A stretch of 64,000 nt of DNA from CAIWHR01 sp963709525 (GCA_963709525.1 CAVPXB010000004.1:62001-126000), one strand, 5' to 3'; shown: positions 55,656 to 64,000, counted from the stretch's first letter. Numbers and translations are program-made. Notes: generated by a model not told the origin, from the letters alone.

Positions 55656-56896
55656 CGCGTGCGATCTGAGGGGCGCTGGAAAATCGTGGCGGCGACTTGC
55701 GTCCTGCCCAGCCTGATCGCGCCGCTCGCGGCCAACTCGGCAATGCGTTCTTCACCGTAGCCCGCGGCGCGCAACACTTCGGCGGTATGCTGGCCCTGCG
55801 CCGGGGCTTCGCGGTGCAGCGCGAATTCGTGCCCGGAGAGGTGGAAGGGTGGCGCGTACTGCCGCGTCCCGTCGGATCCCCTGACCACCATGCCCCGCGC
55901 GCCGAACTGCACATCGTTGAGCGCTTCGTCGAGCGTGAGCACCGGCGTGACGCAGCAGTCGACCGCGGCAAAGCGCTGCGACCAATGGGCCAGGGATCGC
56001 GACGCGAACAGCGCGGCGAGTTCGGCCCTGGCGCGTTCGCCTTCAGCGCCGGTGGAAAGACCGCTGCCGGCAAGGTCGGGCCGCCCGATCGTCGTGCACA
56101 GCAATTGCCAGAATTTGGGCTCCAGCGCGCCGACCGCCAGCCAGCGCCCATCGCGGGTGCCGTAGACGCCGTACGCGGGGACGCCTCCGGTCAGCAGATC
56201 CTCGCCGCGCGGGAGCGTGCTGCCCCATTGCTCGAGCGCATGCAGCGCGAAGATGTTGTGCGCGAGTGCCGCATCGGCCATCGCCACGTCGACGTGGCGG
56301 CCGCGGCCGGTCTTCTGCGCGCCGATGACGGCGGCGAGGATCGCGATCGTCGCCGAAGCGGCGCCGCCCAGGAGATCGGCAATCTGCAGGTTCGACAGCG
56401 CCGGCGCGCCGCCGCGGGTTCCCGTCTGATCGAGAATGCCCGCATAGCCGAGGTAGTTGATGTCGTGCCCGGCCATCGCCGCACGCGGGCCGGTTTGCCC
56501 GTAGCCGGTGATGGCGGCATAGACCAGGCGCGGATTGACCGCGGCAAGCGTCGCGTAATCGACCCCCAGTGCCGCGACGACGCCGGGGCGAAAGCTCTCG
56601 ACGACGACCTCGGCGTCGCGGGCAAGTGCCAACAGCACCTCGCGACCTTCAGGCCGCTTCAGGTCGATGGCGATGCTGCGCTTGTTGCGGTTGACCGCGC
56701 GGAAGAACGCCGACACGGTTCCCGGCGCGTTGCCCAGTTCCCGCGCATAGTCGCCGGCGCCGGTATCCTCGACCTTGACGACATCGGCGCCGAGATCGGC
56801 CAGGTAGAGCGTTGCGACCGGGCCCGGCAGCAGCCGCGACAGATCCAGCACGCGCAATCCTTCCAGCGGTGCGCTCGCGTGGCTCGGCTCAGGCAT
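55652..56896 (-). CDS. CaiB/BaiF family CoA-transferase, AMACR-like
   Basis: Class III CoA-transferase/2-methylacyl-CoA racemase family, 414 residues. N-terminal LEGLRVLDLSRLLPGPVATLYLADLGADVVKVED; FFRAVNRNKRSIAIDLKRPEG; ESFRPGVVAALGVDY; GHDINYLGYAG (the AMACR-like substrate region with conserved Asp); then RGRHVDVAMADAALAHNIF. The ordering favours an alpha-methylacyl-CoA racemase over formyl-CoA transferase. Starts 20 bases after the purK stop; an oddly placed acyl-CoA enzyme behind a purine operon. Coupled to the FAD oxidoreductase by ATGA. Confidence 0.9.
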   Translation of the reverse strand: MPEPSHASAPLEGLRVLDLSRLLPGPVATLYLADLGADVVKVEDTGAGDYARELGNAPGTVSAFFRAVNRNKRSIAIDLKRPEGREVLLALARDAEVVVESFRPGVVAALGVDYATLAAVNPRLVYAAITGYGQTGPRAAMAGHDINYLGYAGILDQTGTRGGAPALSNLQIADLLGGAASATIAILAAVIGAQKTGRGRHVDVAMADAALAHNIFALHALEQWGSTLPRGEDLLTGGVPAYGVYGTRDGRWLAVGALEPKFWQLLCTTIGRPDLAGSGLSTGAEGERARAELAALFASRSLAHWSQRFAAVDCCVTPVLTLDEALNDVQFGARGMVVRGSDGTRQYAPPFHLSGHEFALHREAPAQGQHTAEVLRAAGYGEERIAELAASGAIRLGRTQVAATIFQRPSDRTR

Positions 56897-56916
56897 CGAA
56901 GGTCACGAGGCGGGCG

Positions 56917-58122
56917 TCAGATTTCGCCCGCAAGCGGGATGCCGAGATCGCGCTTGATCGCGCGCGCCACGTCGAGCGCTTCGCCCAGCGTAGGGGCAAG
57001 GCAGGTGACGTGTCCCATCTTGCGCGCGCGGCGCGGCTGGGTCTTGCCGTAGAGGTGCAGCTTGGCCTGCGGGTGGCGCAGCACGGCGTGCCAGTCGGGT
57101 TCGCGCGGCGTGGGCGCGTCGGCGGTCGCGAACCAGATGTCGCCCAGCAGGTTGATCATCACCGCCGGCTCGTGTTGCCGCGTGTCGCCGAGCGGCAGTC
57201 CGGCGAGCACGCGCGCCTGTTGCTCGAACTGCGAGGTGACGCAGGCGTCGATGCTGAAATGGCCGCTGTTGTGCGGGCGCGGCGCCATCTCGTTGACCAG
57301 CAGTTGCCCCCGGTCGGTCAGGAACATCTCGACGCAGAGCACGCCCCGATAGTCGAGCGTCTCCGCGACCGCGGTCGCGATGCGGCGCGCGTCGTCGGCC
57401 AGCGTGTCCGGAACGCGCGCGGGCACGATGGAGACGTCGAGGATGCCGTCACGGTGGCGATTCTCGGCCACCGGCCAGGTGACGGTGTCGCGCTGCTCGT
57501 TGCGGGCGACGATCACCGACACCTCGCAGGCGAGCGCGACCAATTTCTCCAGCACGCAGGGCGCGCCGCGCATCGTGGCGAAGGCTGCGACGACGTCGTC
57601 GTGCGTGCGCACCCGGACCTGGCCCTTGCCGTCGTAGCCCAGGCGCGCGCTCTTGACGATGCCGGGCAGGAGCGACGCGTCGATCGCCCGGGCGTCGGCC
57701 TCGCTGCGCAGCACGGCGAACGGCGCCACCGCGAATCCGTGCCCGGACAGGAATGTCTTTTCGCTGATGCGATCCTGCGCGATGGCGACGCTCGCGGCGC
57801 CCGGCGAAACGCGACCGCTGCGCGCGAGGTAGTCGAGCGCGGTCGCAGGGACGTTTTCGAATTCGGTCGTCGCCGCCACGGTGAGCGCCGCCATGTCGGC
57901 GAGCGCTTCGGGATCGAGGTAGTCGGCACGGATATGCCGGTCGGCAACGCTGCCCGCGGGGCTGTCGGCACCCGGATCGAGGACCGCGACGCGATAGCCC
58001 ATGCTCTGTGCCGCCATGCAGAACATGCGGCCGAGCTGGCCGCCGCCCAACAGCCCCAGCCACGCACCGGGCGGGACCGGGCCCGACGGTTGCCGCGCAA
58101 GCTTGTCAGCCGTCGCGGGCAT
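56917..58122 (-). CDS. purK: N5-carboxyaminoimidazole ribonucleotide synthase
   Basis: ATP-grasp enzyme making N5-CAIR from AIR and bicarbonate in purine synthesis. 401 residues from ATG 58122. The N-terminal AIR-binding motif is LGLLGGGQLGRMF (about 22-34). The ATP-grasp domain carries KSARLGYDGKGQ (about 165) and CVLEKLVALACEVSVI. The C-terminal block is VEMFLTDRGQLLVNEMAPRPHNSGHFSIDACVTSQFEQ. Partner purE is upstream on the same strand, separated by a 60-base tandem repeat array; the frame itself runs back into the repeat, but the family start is at 58122. Confidence 0.96.
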   Translation of the reverse strand: MPATADKLARQPSGPVPPGAWLGLLGGGQLGRMFCMAAQSMGYRVAVLDPGADSPAGSVADRHIRADYLDPEALADMAALTVAATTEFENVPATALDYLARSGRVSPGAASVAIAQDRISEKTFLSGHGFAVAPFAVLRSEADARAIDASLLPGIVKSARLGYDGKGQVRVRTHDDVVAAFATMRGAPCVLEKLVALACEVSVIVARNEQRDTVTWPVAENRHRDGILDVSIVPARVPDTLADDARRIATAVAETLDYRGVLCVEMFLTDRGQLLVNEMAPRPHNSGHFSIDACVTSQFEQQARVLAGLPLGDTRQHEPAVMINLLGDIWFATADAPTPREPDWHAVLRHPQAKLHLYGKTQPRRARKMGHVTCLAPTLGEALDVARAIKRDLGIPLAGEI

Positions 58123-58127
58123 GGTTC

Positions 58128-58288
58128 TGCGCACTCCGGTATTCGCCCTCGGGCGGTCCTTCGGACATACTGGACCTACCTTCGTGCTGCGCACTCCGGT
58201 ATTCGCCCTCGGGGCGGCCCTTCGGACATACTGGACTACCTTCGTGCTGCGCACTCCGGTATTCGCCCTCGGGGCGGCCCTTCGGGCT
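58128..58288. repeat. 60-base tandem repeat, 2.7 copies, between purE and purK
   Basis: Units at 58128-58187, 58188-58247 and 58248 to about 58288 share CTGCGCACTCCGGTATTCGC and end in TTCGTG; only a few substitutions and compensating one-base shifts differ among copies. Exactly 20 codons long; on the minus strand it reads as a 20-residue repeat (motif EGEYRSAQHEG). It fills almost the whole purE-purK gap. Confidence 0.9.
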
Positions 58289-58302
58289 CATGCAGTGCCC
58301 CG

Positions 58303-58809
58303 TCAGCCCGCGGGCGGCACCCGCATCGCGCGTGCGGTGGTGGTCTGTTTCAAACGGAACGCCGCCAGCTTTTTCGCGACGATGGGATCGGTGGCCGCGA
58401 TCAGCGCCGCGGCAAAGAGGCCGGCGTTTGCCGCGCCCGCTTCGCCGATGGCAAACGTGGCGACGGGAATGCCCTTCGGCATCTGCACGATCGAGTACAG
58501 CGAATCCTCGCCGCGCAGGTATTTGGACGGCACCGGCACGCCGAGCACGGGCACCGTCGTCTTGGCCGCCAGCATGCCGGGCAGGTGCGCGGCACCGCCG
58601 GCACCCGCGATGATGCAGCGCAGGCCGCGCGGCAGCGCGTCTTCGGCGTATTCGAACATGTCGTCCGGCATGCGATGCGCAGAAACGACGCGGGTTTCGC
58701 TGACGATGCCGAACGCGTCCAGCTGCGCGACGGCGTGGCGCATGATGTCCCAGTCGCTGTCGCTGCCCATCACCACGCCCACGAGCGGAGCGCTCTTGCG
58801 TTGTGCCAT
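58303..58809 (-). CDS. purE: N5-CAIR mutase
   Basis: Class I PurE: converts N5-CAIR to CAIR. 168 residues from ATG 58809. Active-site segments: VGVVMGSDSDWDIMRHA (about 10-26), VVSAHRMPDDMFEYA (catalytic His about 45), IAGAGGAAHLPGMLAAKT and VPVPSKYLRGEDSLYSIVQMPKGIPVATFAIGEAGAANAGLFAA. Minus-strand upstream region has TAAAAT (58927-58922) as a likely -10 and a leader hairpin GCCGGCG/CGCCGGC (58833-58839, 58849-58855). Confidence 0.96.
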   Translation of the reverse strand: MAQRKSAPLVGVVMGSDSDWDIMRHAVAQLDAFGIVSETRVVSAHRMPDDMFEYAEDALPRGLRCIIAGAGGAAHLPGMLAAKTTVPVLGVPVPSKYLRGEDSLYSIVQMPKGIPVATFAIGEAGAANAGLFAAALIAATDPIVAKKLAAFRLKQTTTARAMRVPPAG

Positions 58810-58979
58810 CGGTCTCTCCCCGGGTGGCTTAAGCCGGCGGGTGCTTTTCGCCGGCGGCAGCCGTGCCTGCGGCGTCATCGGTGCCCGAACACCAGGCGCG
58901 GGATCGATGCTTTAGCGGCGAATTTTATCATCCGCCGGCGGCGAACCGGTGCGCCCTCGCGCGGTTCGAATATGAACCG
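58810..58979 (-). promoter_or_regulatory. purE leader and promoter region
   Basis: Minus-strand TAAAAT at 58927-58922 is the best -10; the leader then contains a 7-bp GC-rich hairpin (58833-58855) close to the start codon. No -35 of quality and no PurR-type palindrome were recognised. The rest of the spacer to slt is filled by repeat copy 3. Confidence 0.4.
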
Positions 58980-59172
58980 TTAGCGCCCTGAGCATATGTC
59001 GAAGGGCCTGTCCTGAGCCTGTCGAAGGAAGCCTGTCGAAGGAAGCTTGTCGAAGGGCCTGTCCTGAGCCTGTCGAAGGAAGCTGTCGAAGCCGGATGCG
59101 CCGCTCGCAAGGAAGCATGTCGAAGGAAGCCTGTCGAAGGAAGCTTGTCGAAGGAAGCTTGTCGAAGGGCTT
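58980..59172. repeat. dispersed TTCGACAAGCTC repeat, copy 3 (inverted)
   Basis: On the minus strand this reads as the same family (CTTCGACAGGCTCAGGACAGG ...). On the + strand GTCGAAGG occurs about ten times, including runs of the 14-base unit GTCGAAGGAAGCYT. It sits between divergent purE and slt; the last copies end about 50 bases before the slt start. Confidence 0.8.
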
Positions 59173-59223
59173 CGAGTGGGCGCCGATCGGTTTCGATTGC
59201 CCTGCCGCCTCCACTCACCGACA

Positions 59224-61191
59224 ATGCGCGCCATGATTCCGAAATTCCTGCTGACCCTTGCCGCTGCCCTGCTTGCCGGCGCGATTCCCGTAGCCGCCCA
59301 TGCGCAGGCGTCCGATGCCGACTTTCTCGCGGCGCGGGCTGCCTTCCTGCGCGGCGACCGCGCCCGCGTCGAAGCGCTGGCGCCGGGCCTGTCGATGCAC
59401 GTCTTGCGCCCGTATGTCGAGTTCTGGCGGCTCCGGCTGCGCCTCGACACCGCCGCCGATGACGAGGTGCGCGCCTTCCTCGATACCAACCCGTCGCCCC
59501 CCCTGGTTGGAGAGATGCGCGTCGACTGGCTGAAGCTCCTGGGCAAGCGCCGGCAGTGGAACAGCTTCGCCATCGACTACCCCCCGGTCGCGGGCGAGGA
59601 TGTGGAGCTCGGTTGCCTCGGCATCCAGTATCGGCGCGAGCGTGACGGCGATGCCGCACTGGCGGCCGCGAAGCCCCTGTGGTTCACCGGCCAGGCGACG
59701 CCCGATGCTTGCGAGCCGCTGTTCGATGCCTTGATCGCTCGCGGCGACCTGAGCCCTGCGGACCGCCGGCAGCGCTTTCGCCTTGCGGCGCAGGCCGGCA
59801 ATGTGCGGCTGGCGCGATCGATCGCGGTCGACCTCCCTGCCGCGTATCGCATCACCGCGCGCGAATTCGAACACGTGGATCCGGATCCCGCGCGCGCCCT
59901 GGCCAAGGGCGGTTTCCGCTGGAAGGACCAGGGCGGGCGCGAGCTTGCGCTGTACGCGCTGGAGCGGGCGGCGCGCAGCGATGCGGGGGCTGTCCGTGCG
60001 GCATGGGAGAAGGAGCGCGGCCGAATGCCGGAGGCGGATCGAAACTACGGCAACGCGCGCCTCGCCTACCACGCGGCCCGGCAGCTGCATCGCGACGCCA
60101 ATGACTGGTTTCGCGAGGCGCCAGGCGTGGCGCTGTCCGACGTCGAGCACGCGTGGCGCGTGCGCGCCGCGTTGCGCGCCACGGCGTGGCCCGACGTCCT
60201 CGCTGCCATCGATGCGATGCCGCCGGCATCGGCAGACGAGTCGTCGTGGCGTTACTGGCGCGCCCGCGCGCTGGCCGCAACGAATCGGAGCACCGAGGCG
60301 GAACCTCTCTTCGCCGCGCTGGCGGGCGAGCCCAGCTTCTATGGTCTTTTGGCTGCCGAAGCGCTGGGGCGCGGCGCGGAACGAATGCAGCAGCCGCGGG
60401 CCGTGGCCGCAGCGGTCGACGACGCGCGCCTTTCCGCGTTCGCCGCGCGCCCCGATGTGAAGCGGGTGGTGAAGCTCGCCGAACTCGACCTGCGCGCCGA
60501 CTCGCAACGCGAATGGGTGCACGTCCTGCGCGGTGCCGATGACGCGGCGCTGCTGCTGGCGGCAGATTACGCGCGACGCCAGCGGCTGTACGACCGCGCG
60601 ATCAATACCGCGGAGCGCACCAGCACGCGCCACGATTTCGGCTTGCGCTACCTCATGCCCTACCCGGCGGAATTCGCCGCTGCGGCACGCGATCACGATT
60701 TGGATCAGGCGCTTCTGTTCGGCATTGCCCGGCAGGAGTCGCGTTTCATCGCCGGCATCGTTTCGTCGGCCGGCGCCGTCGGCTTGATGCAACTGATGCC
60801 GGCGACCGCGCGCTGGGTCGCCCGCGAATTGAAGCGCGGCGACTTCCGGCCTTCGAGCATCGTCGACCCGGCGACCAACACCGGCTTCGGTGCGTTCTAT
60901 TTCAAGTACTGGCTCGAACGCCTCGACACGCTGCCGGCGCTTGCCGCGGCTGCGTATAATGCGGGTCCGGGCCGGGCGCAGGCCTGGCGCCGCGGCGGGC
61001 CGCTCGAAGGGGCCATCTGGGTCGAGACGATTCCCTTCAACGAAACGCGCGATTACGTGAAGAAGGTCCTCGCCAACGCGATGTTCTACACGCGGGAGCT
61101 GAATCAGGCTTACGTGCCTCTGACCGCGCGGCTGGGCACCATCACGCCGCGCGATGCGGTAGCCGCCAACGGCGGCGCGGCCCCCAATTGA
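59224..61191 (+). CDS. slt: soluble lytic murein transglycosylase
   Basis: Periplasmic enzyme cleaving peptidoglycan to 1,6-anhydromuropeptides. 655 residues with a signal peptide (FLLTLAAALLAGAIPVAAHAQA). Residues about 30-450 form the helical U-shaped Slt70-like superhelix; the catalytic SLT domain (about 480-600) has FGIARQESRFIAGIVSSAGAVGLMQLMPATARWVA, with the catalytic Glu in ARQES, then AAYNAGPGRAQAWRR and FNETRDYVKKVLAN. Start ATG 59224 or 59233; neither has a clear ribosome site. Begins the slt-epimerase-cca run. Confidence 0.94.
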   Translation: MRAMIPKFLLTLAAALLAGAIPVAAHAQASDADFLAARAAFLRGDRARVEALAPGLSMHVLRPYVEFWRLRLRLDTAADDEVRAFLDTNPSPPLVGEMRVDWLKLLGKRRQWNSFAIDYPPVAGEDVELGCLGIQYRRERDGDAALAAAKPLWFTGQATPDACEPLFDALIARGDLSPADRRQRFRLAAQAGNVRLARSIAVDLPAAYRITAREFEHVDPDPARALAKGGFRWKDQGGRELALYALERAARSDAGAVRAAWEKERGRMPEADRNYGNARLAYHAARQLHRDANDWFREAPGVALSDVEHAWRVRAALRATAWPDVLAAIDAMPPASADESSWRYWRARALAATNRSTEAEPLFAALAGEPSFYGLLAAEALGRGAERMQQPRAVAAAVDDARLSAFAARPDVKRVVKLAELDLRADSQREWVHVLRGADDAALLLAADYARRQRLYDRAINTAERTSTRHDFGLRYLMPYPAEFAAAARDHDLDQALLFGIARQESRFIAGIVSSAGAVGLMQLMPATARWVARELKRGDFRPSSIVDPATNTGFGAFYFKYWLERLDTLPALAAAAYNAGPGRAQAWRRGGPLEGAIWVETIPFNETRDYVKKVLANAMFYTRELNQAYVPLTARLGTITPRDAVAANGGAAPN

Positions 61192-61204
61192 ACCGGGAAA
61201 CCCG

Positions 61205-62145
61205 ATGACCCAAAAGACCGTCCTCGTCGTGGGAGGCAGCGGCTTCGTCGGACGCTACATCGTCGGGCGCCTGGCCTCGTCCGGCCATCGCGTCATCGTG
61301 CCCACGCGTCGCCGCGACAACGCGCGGCATCTTTTCCTGCTGCCGACAGTCGAAGTCCACGAAGCGAGCGTCGCCGATGCAGACACGCTCACGCGGCTCG
61401 CCGAGGGCGCCGACGCGGTGATCAACCTCGTCGGCATCCTCAACGAGACCGGGCGCGAAACCTTTGCCGCAGCGCACGTCGGCGTCACGCAGCGCTGCAT
61501 CGCCGCCTGCGAGGCCGCCGGTGTCCGGCGCTTCATCCAGATGAGCGCGCTCAATGCCGATGCACAAGGCCCCAGCCGCTACCAGCGCAGCAAGGGCGAG
61601 GCCGAGGCGTCGATCGTCGCTTCGAAACTCGACTGGACCATCTTCCAGCCGTCGGTCATCTTCGGTCGCGAGGATGCCTTCCTCAACCTGTTCGCCGGCG
61701 TGCTGCGCTATCTGCCGGTGATGGCGCTGGCGGGTGCCGACGTGCGGTTCCAGCCCGTGTTCGTCGGCGATGTCGCCGAGAGCTTTGTCCGCGCGCTTGA
61801 GCTCGACGCCACGATCGGACAGCGGTATCCGCTGTGCGGGCCCAGGATCTACACGCTGCGCGAGTTGGTCCGTCTCGTCGGCGAGATCGCCGAGACGCCG
61901 CGCCCGATCGTTCCGCTGGGGGCGACGCTGGCAAGCTGCAGGCACTGGTGCTGGAGAACCTGCCCGGCAAGCTGATGAGCCGTGACAACCTGGCGTCGAT
62001 GCAGCGCGACAGCGTCTGCAACTGCCCGTTTCCCGGGGTGTTCGGCGTGACGCCCGCGTCGATCGAGGCGATTGCGCCCTTGTACCTCGCGCCCGACGCG
62101 GCGAAGAGCCGCTACGACGGCTATCGCGAGAAGAGCGGCCGTTGA
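61205..62145 (+). pseudogene. NAD(P)-binding epimerase, complex I NDUFA9-like (apparent 1-base frameshift)
   Basis: Extended-SDR-like protein (atypical SDR, NDUFA9 subfamily) of about 313 residues. NAD-binding VLVVGGSGFVGRYIVGRL (about 6-23), AVINLVGIL, FIQMSALNADAQGPSRYQRSKGEAE, and TIFQPSVIFGREDAFLNLFAG are family segments. After VPLGATL the frame is lost; the next frame resumes GKLQALVLENLPGKLMSRDN ... GVTPASIEAIAPLYL ... REKSGR with a stop at 62143-62145. A single missing G near 61931 explains it. Other breaks in this window are insertions; this is a deletion. The slt-NDUFA9-like-cca order is common in Betaproteobacteria. The biochemical role in bacteria is not well defined. Confidence 0.85.
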
Positions 62146-62933
62146 AACTATTGATGCGGCACGGCGATGCATCAAGCTCCGTTCGGGCTGGGCCTGTCGA
62201 AACTCCTCGAACCTATCAAACTCCGTTCGGGCTGAGCCAGTCGAAACTCCTCGAACCTATCAAACTCCGTTCGGGCTGGGCCTGTCGAAACTCCTCGAAC
62301 CTATCAAACTCCGTTCGGGCTGAGCCAGTCGAAGCCCCTTCGCTAGGCTCAGGACAGGCCCTTCGACAAGCTTCCTTCGATCAACTCAGGACGGGCCCTT
62401 CGACAAGCTCAGGGCGAACGGTTCAAGATTGACTCAGGGCGGGCCCTTCGACAAGCTCAGGGCGAACGGTTCAAGATTGGCTCAGGACAGGCCCTTCGAC
62501 AAGCTTCCTTCGATCAACTCTGGACGGGCCCTTCGACAAGCTCAGGGCGAACGGTTCAAGATTGACTCAGGGCGGGCCCTTCGACTGACGTATGAAGATC
62601 CGTTCGGGCTGAGCCCGTCGAAGCCCCTTCGCCAGGCTTCCTTCGACGGGCTCAGGACAGGCCCTTCGACAAGCTTCCTTCGATCAACTCTGGACGGGCC
62701 CTTCGACAAGCTCAGGGCGAACGGTTCAAGATTGACTCAGGACGGGCCCTTCGACAAGCTTCCTTCGATCAACTCAGGACGGGCCCTTCGACAAGCTCAG
62801 GGCGAACGGTTCAAGATTGGCTCAGGACGAGGCCCTTCGACAAGCTCAGGGCGAACGGTTCGAGATTGGCTCAGGGCGAACGGTTCAATCGTATTCATGC
62901 CGGATCAGTCAAGGTTGTCGCTAACGTGAGCGG
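62146..62933. other. repeat-filled spacer between epimerase and cca
   Basis: The 788 bases carry essentially only the repeat array described above plus about 30 bases on each side. Frames reading FDKLRANG and similar occur across it but are products of the repeat. No promoter for cca was recognised other than possible AT-rich TCAATCGTATTCATG (62885-62899). Confidence 0.7.
62177..62887. repeat. dispersed TTCGACAAGCTC repeat, copy 4: large composite array
   Basis: About 710 bases of repeats. First a 44-base unit (62177-62220, 62221-62264, 62265-62308, partial from 62309), whose copies alternate GGGCCTGTC and GAGCCAGTC variants. Then many TTCGACAAGCTCAGGGCGAACGG-type right arms with TTCAAGATTGACTCAGG linkers; a block starting GGCTCAGGACAGGCCCTTCG near 62479 recurs near 62649. 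Preceded by GATGCATCAAG and followed by GGTTCAATCGTATTC...GCCGGATCA. It fills the gap between the epimerase and cca. Confidence 0.9.
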
Positions 62934-64000
62934 ATGATGCACCGCCTGGCACCCAACGTTAAATTCTTCCGCGTCGGAGGGTCGGTGCGCGACGAACTCC
63001 TGCGCCGCGCGGTCGTCGATCGCGACTGGGTGGTGATCGGCGCCACGCCGGAGATCATGACGGCCTCCGGGTTCCGGCCGATCGGTCGCGACTTCCCGGT
63101 GTTCCTGCACCCCGAGACGCGCGAGGAATACGCGCTCGCACGCACCGAGCGCAAGCACGGCCGCGGCTACCGCGGCTTCGAATTCTTCGCTTCTCCCGAG
63201 GTGACGCTCGAAGAAGACCTGCGCCGGCGCGATCTCACCATCAACGCGATGGCGCGCGGCGAGAACGGGGAACTCATCGATCCGTTCGGCGGCGCTGCCG
63301 ATCTGGCTGCCGGCGTCCTGCGCCACGTCAGTCCGGCCTTCGCCGAGGATCCGCTGCGCGTGCTGCGCGTCGCCCGCTTTGCGGCGCGCTTCGGCTTCTT
63401 CGTGGCGCCGGAAACCGAAGCCTTGATGCGCGAGCTGGTGGCCGCCGACGAACTTTCCGAACTGTCGCCGGAGCGCGTCTGGCAGGAACTTGCGCGCGGC
63501 TTGATGGAAGCGCAACCGTCGCGAATGCTGGCGGTGCTGCGCGGCTGCGGCGCGCTGGCGCGGCTGCTGCCCGAGGTCGACGCGCTGTACGGCATCCCGC
63601 AGCCGCTTGCCCATCATCCCGAATTCGACACCGGCGTCCATGTGGCGCAGGCGCTCGATCATGCGGCTCGGCGCGGGTTCGGTCTTCCCGTCCGTTACGC
63701 GGTGCTGGCGCACGACCTGGGCAAGGCGACCTCGCCGCGCGAGGGTTGGCCGCGACACATCGCGCACGAGGCGCGCGGCGCACGGCTGGCCGAGCGCATG
63801 TCTGCGCGCCTGCGCGTGCCGCTCGACTGCCGCGATGCGGCGCGGCTCGCGGCCCGCCATCATGGCGTCGTCCATCGGGCGGGGGAGTTGCGGCCGGCGA
63901 CGCTGCTCGACCTCCTGCTCGCGGCGGATGCACTGCGCCGGCCCGAGCGGCTCGATGACCTGATCGCTGCCTGCGAGTGCGACGCGCTTTCGCGGCCGGG
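62934..64000 (+). CDS. cca: multifunctional CCA-adding enzyme (5' part)
   Basis: The frame from ATG 62934 runs past the window end (355 codons seen), so this is partial. N-terminal nucleotidyltransferase motif FFRVGGSVRDELLRR (about 12-26) followed by DRDWVVIGATPEIM supplies the catalytic Asp pair (DRD). RRRDLTINAMA (about 97-107), DPLRVLRVARFAARFGF, and the HD phosphohydrolase motif HDLGKAT (about 258-264) follow, characteristic of bacterial-type I Cca with an HD domain. It adds or repairs the 3'-CCA of tRNA. Two tandem ATG codons (62934, 62937) are possible starts. Located after the repeat array. Confidence 0.93.
   Translation, partial: MMHRLAPNVKFFRVGGSVRDELLRRAVVDRDWVVIGATPEIMTASGFRPIGRDFPVFLHPETREEYALARTERKHGRGYRGFEFFASPEVTLEEDLRRRDLTINAMARGENGELIDPFGGAADLAAGVLRHVSPAFAEDPLRVLRVARFAARFGFFVAPETEALMRELVAADELSELSPERVWQELARGLMEAQPSRMLAVLRGCGALARLLPEVDALYGIPQPLAHHPEFDTGVHVAQALDHAARRGFGLPVRYAVLAHDLGKATSPREGWPRHIAHEARGARLAERMSARLRVPLDCRDAARLAARHHGVVHRAGELRPATLLDLLLAADALRRPERLDDLIAACECDALSRP

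Noticed and set aside
58106..58291. A 61-codon minus frame with EGEYRSAQHEG repeats
   Set aside because: Explained by the 60-base tandem repeat, whose period is a multiple of three; no start signal or homologous protein was recognised.
62177..62887. CRISPR array
   Set aside because: Repeats are directly adjacent or nested without unique spacers of constant length, and no cas gene is present.
62429..62929. A 166-codon frame through the repeat array reading FDKLRANGS repeatedly
   Set aside because: It is a by-product of the DNA repeat; the same peptide pattern appears wherever this repeat occurs and is not a protein family.

Overview
The window reads as a chromosomal segment of a GC-rich betaproteobacterium, Burkholderiales or Rhodocyclales-like. 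The support is the gene order (cytochrome c4 - engB; mrcA facing pilMNOPQ - aroK - aroB; gltBD - hemE - priA - argS - SPOR protein - dsbA; slt - epimerase - cca), a class I polyhydroxyalkanoate synthase, and a LiuR-type leucine/isovalerate catabolic cluster. No rRNA, tRNA, phage genes, IS transposase or CRISPR array was recognised. Genes are dense, often joined by ATGA overlaps, and occur on both strands.

Layout. 1-2.8 kb: 3' end of a truncated unknown gene, a methyltransferase and a frameshifted cytochrome c4. 2.9-8.1 kb: engB, a cNMP/CBS/nucleotidyltransferase sensor protein, a DnaQ-like exonuclease, a Mg-type hemB and a small conserved gene coupled to mrcA. 8.1-17.4 kb: mrcA (minus) diverging from the type IV pilus operon pilMNOPQ, which runs into aroK and aroB. 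17.5-19.0 kb: a multiply frameshifted lipoprotein gene. 19.4-26.7 kb: gltB, gltD, hemE. 26.7-27.3 kb: a 623-base spacer with DnaA-box-like sites, an AT-rich tract and a REP-like palindrome. 27.3-33.4 kb: priA, argS, SPOR protein, dsbA, an SDR. 33.5-38.0 kb: a GDSL autotransporter, a Trp-rich FecR/DUF6600-type protein and a glycine-zipper protein. 38.2-41.1 kb: phaC with an MBL-fold hydrolase. 41.35-52.6 kb: MerR regulator and the liu-like cluster (isovaleryl-CoA dehydrogenase, thiolase, EamA transporter joined to a second acyl-CoA dehydrogenase, DsbA-like isomerase, methylcrotonyl-CoA carboxylase beta, enoyl-CoA hydratase, DUF4126 protein, carboxylase alpha, DUF1289 protein). 52.6-58.8 kb: ggt, then on the minus strand purE, purK, a CaiB/BaiF CoA-transferase and an FAD oxidoreductase. 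59.2-64.0 kb: slt, a NDUFA9-like epimerase and a cca gene cut by the window end.

Three themes stand out. (1) Seven genes carry apparent single-base indels (cytochrome c4, pilP, the lipoprotein, the autotransporter, carboxylase alpha, DUF1289, epimerase). Several are conserved housekeeping genes, so base-calling or assembly error is the first explanation; each is listed as a feature with the break located. (2) A dispersed family of direct and inverted repeats built on a TTCGACAAGCTCAGG core occupies four spacers, and a separate 60-base tandem repeat sits between purE and purK. (3) The hemE-priA spacer has the ingredients of a DnaA-binding locus. I found no convincing undescribed multi-gene system; the best leads are the repeat family, the DnaA-box spacer, the aroK start-codon hairpin and the EamA-acyl-CoA dehydrogenase joined frame.
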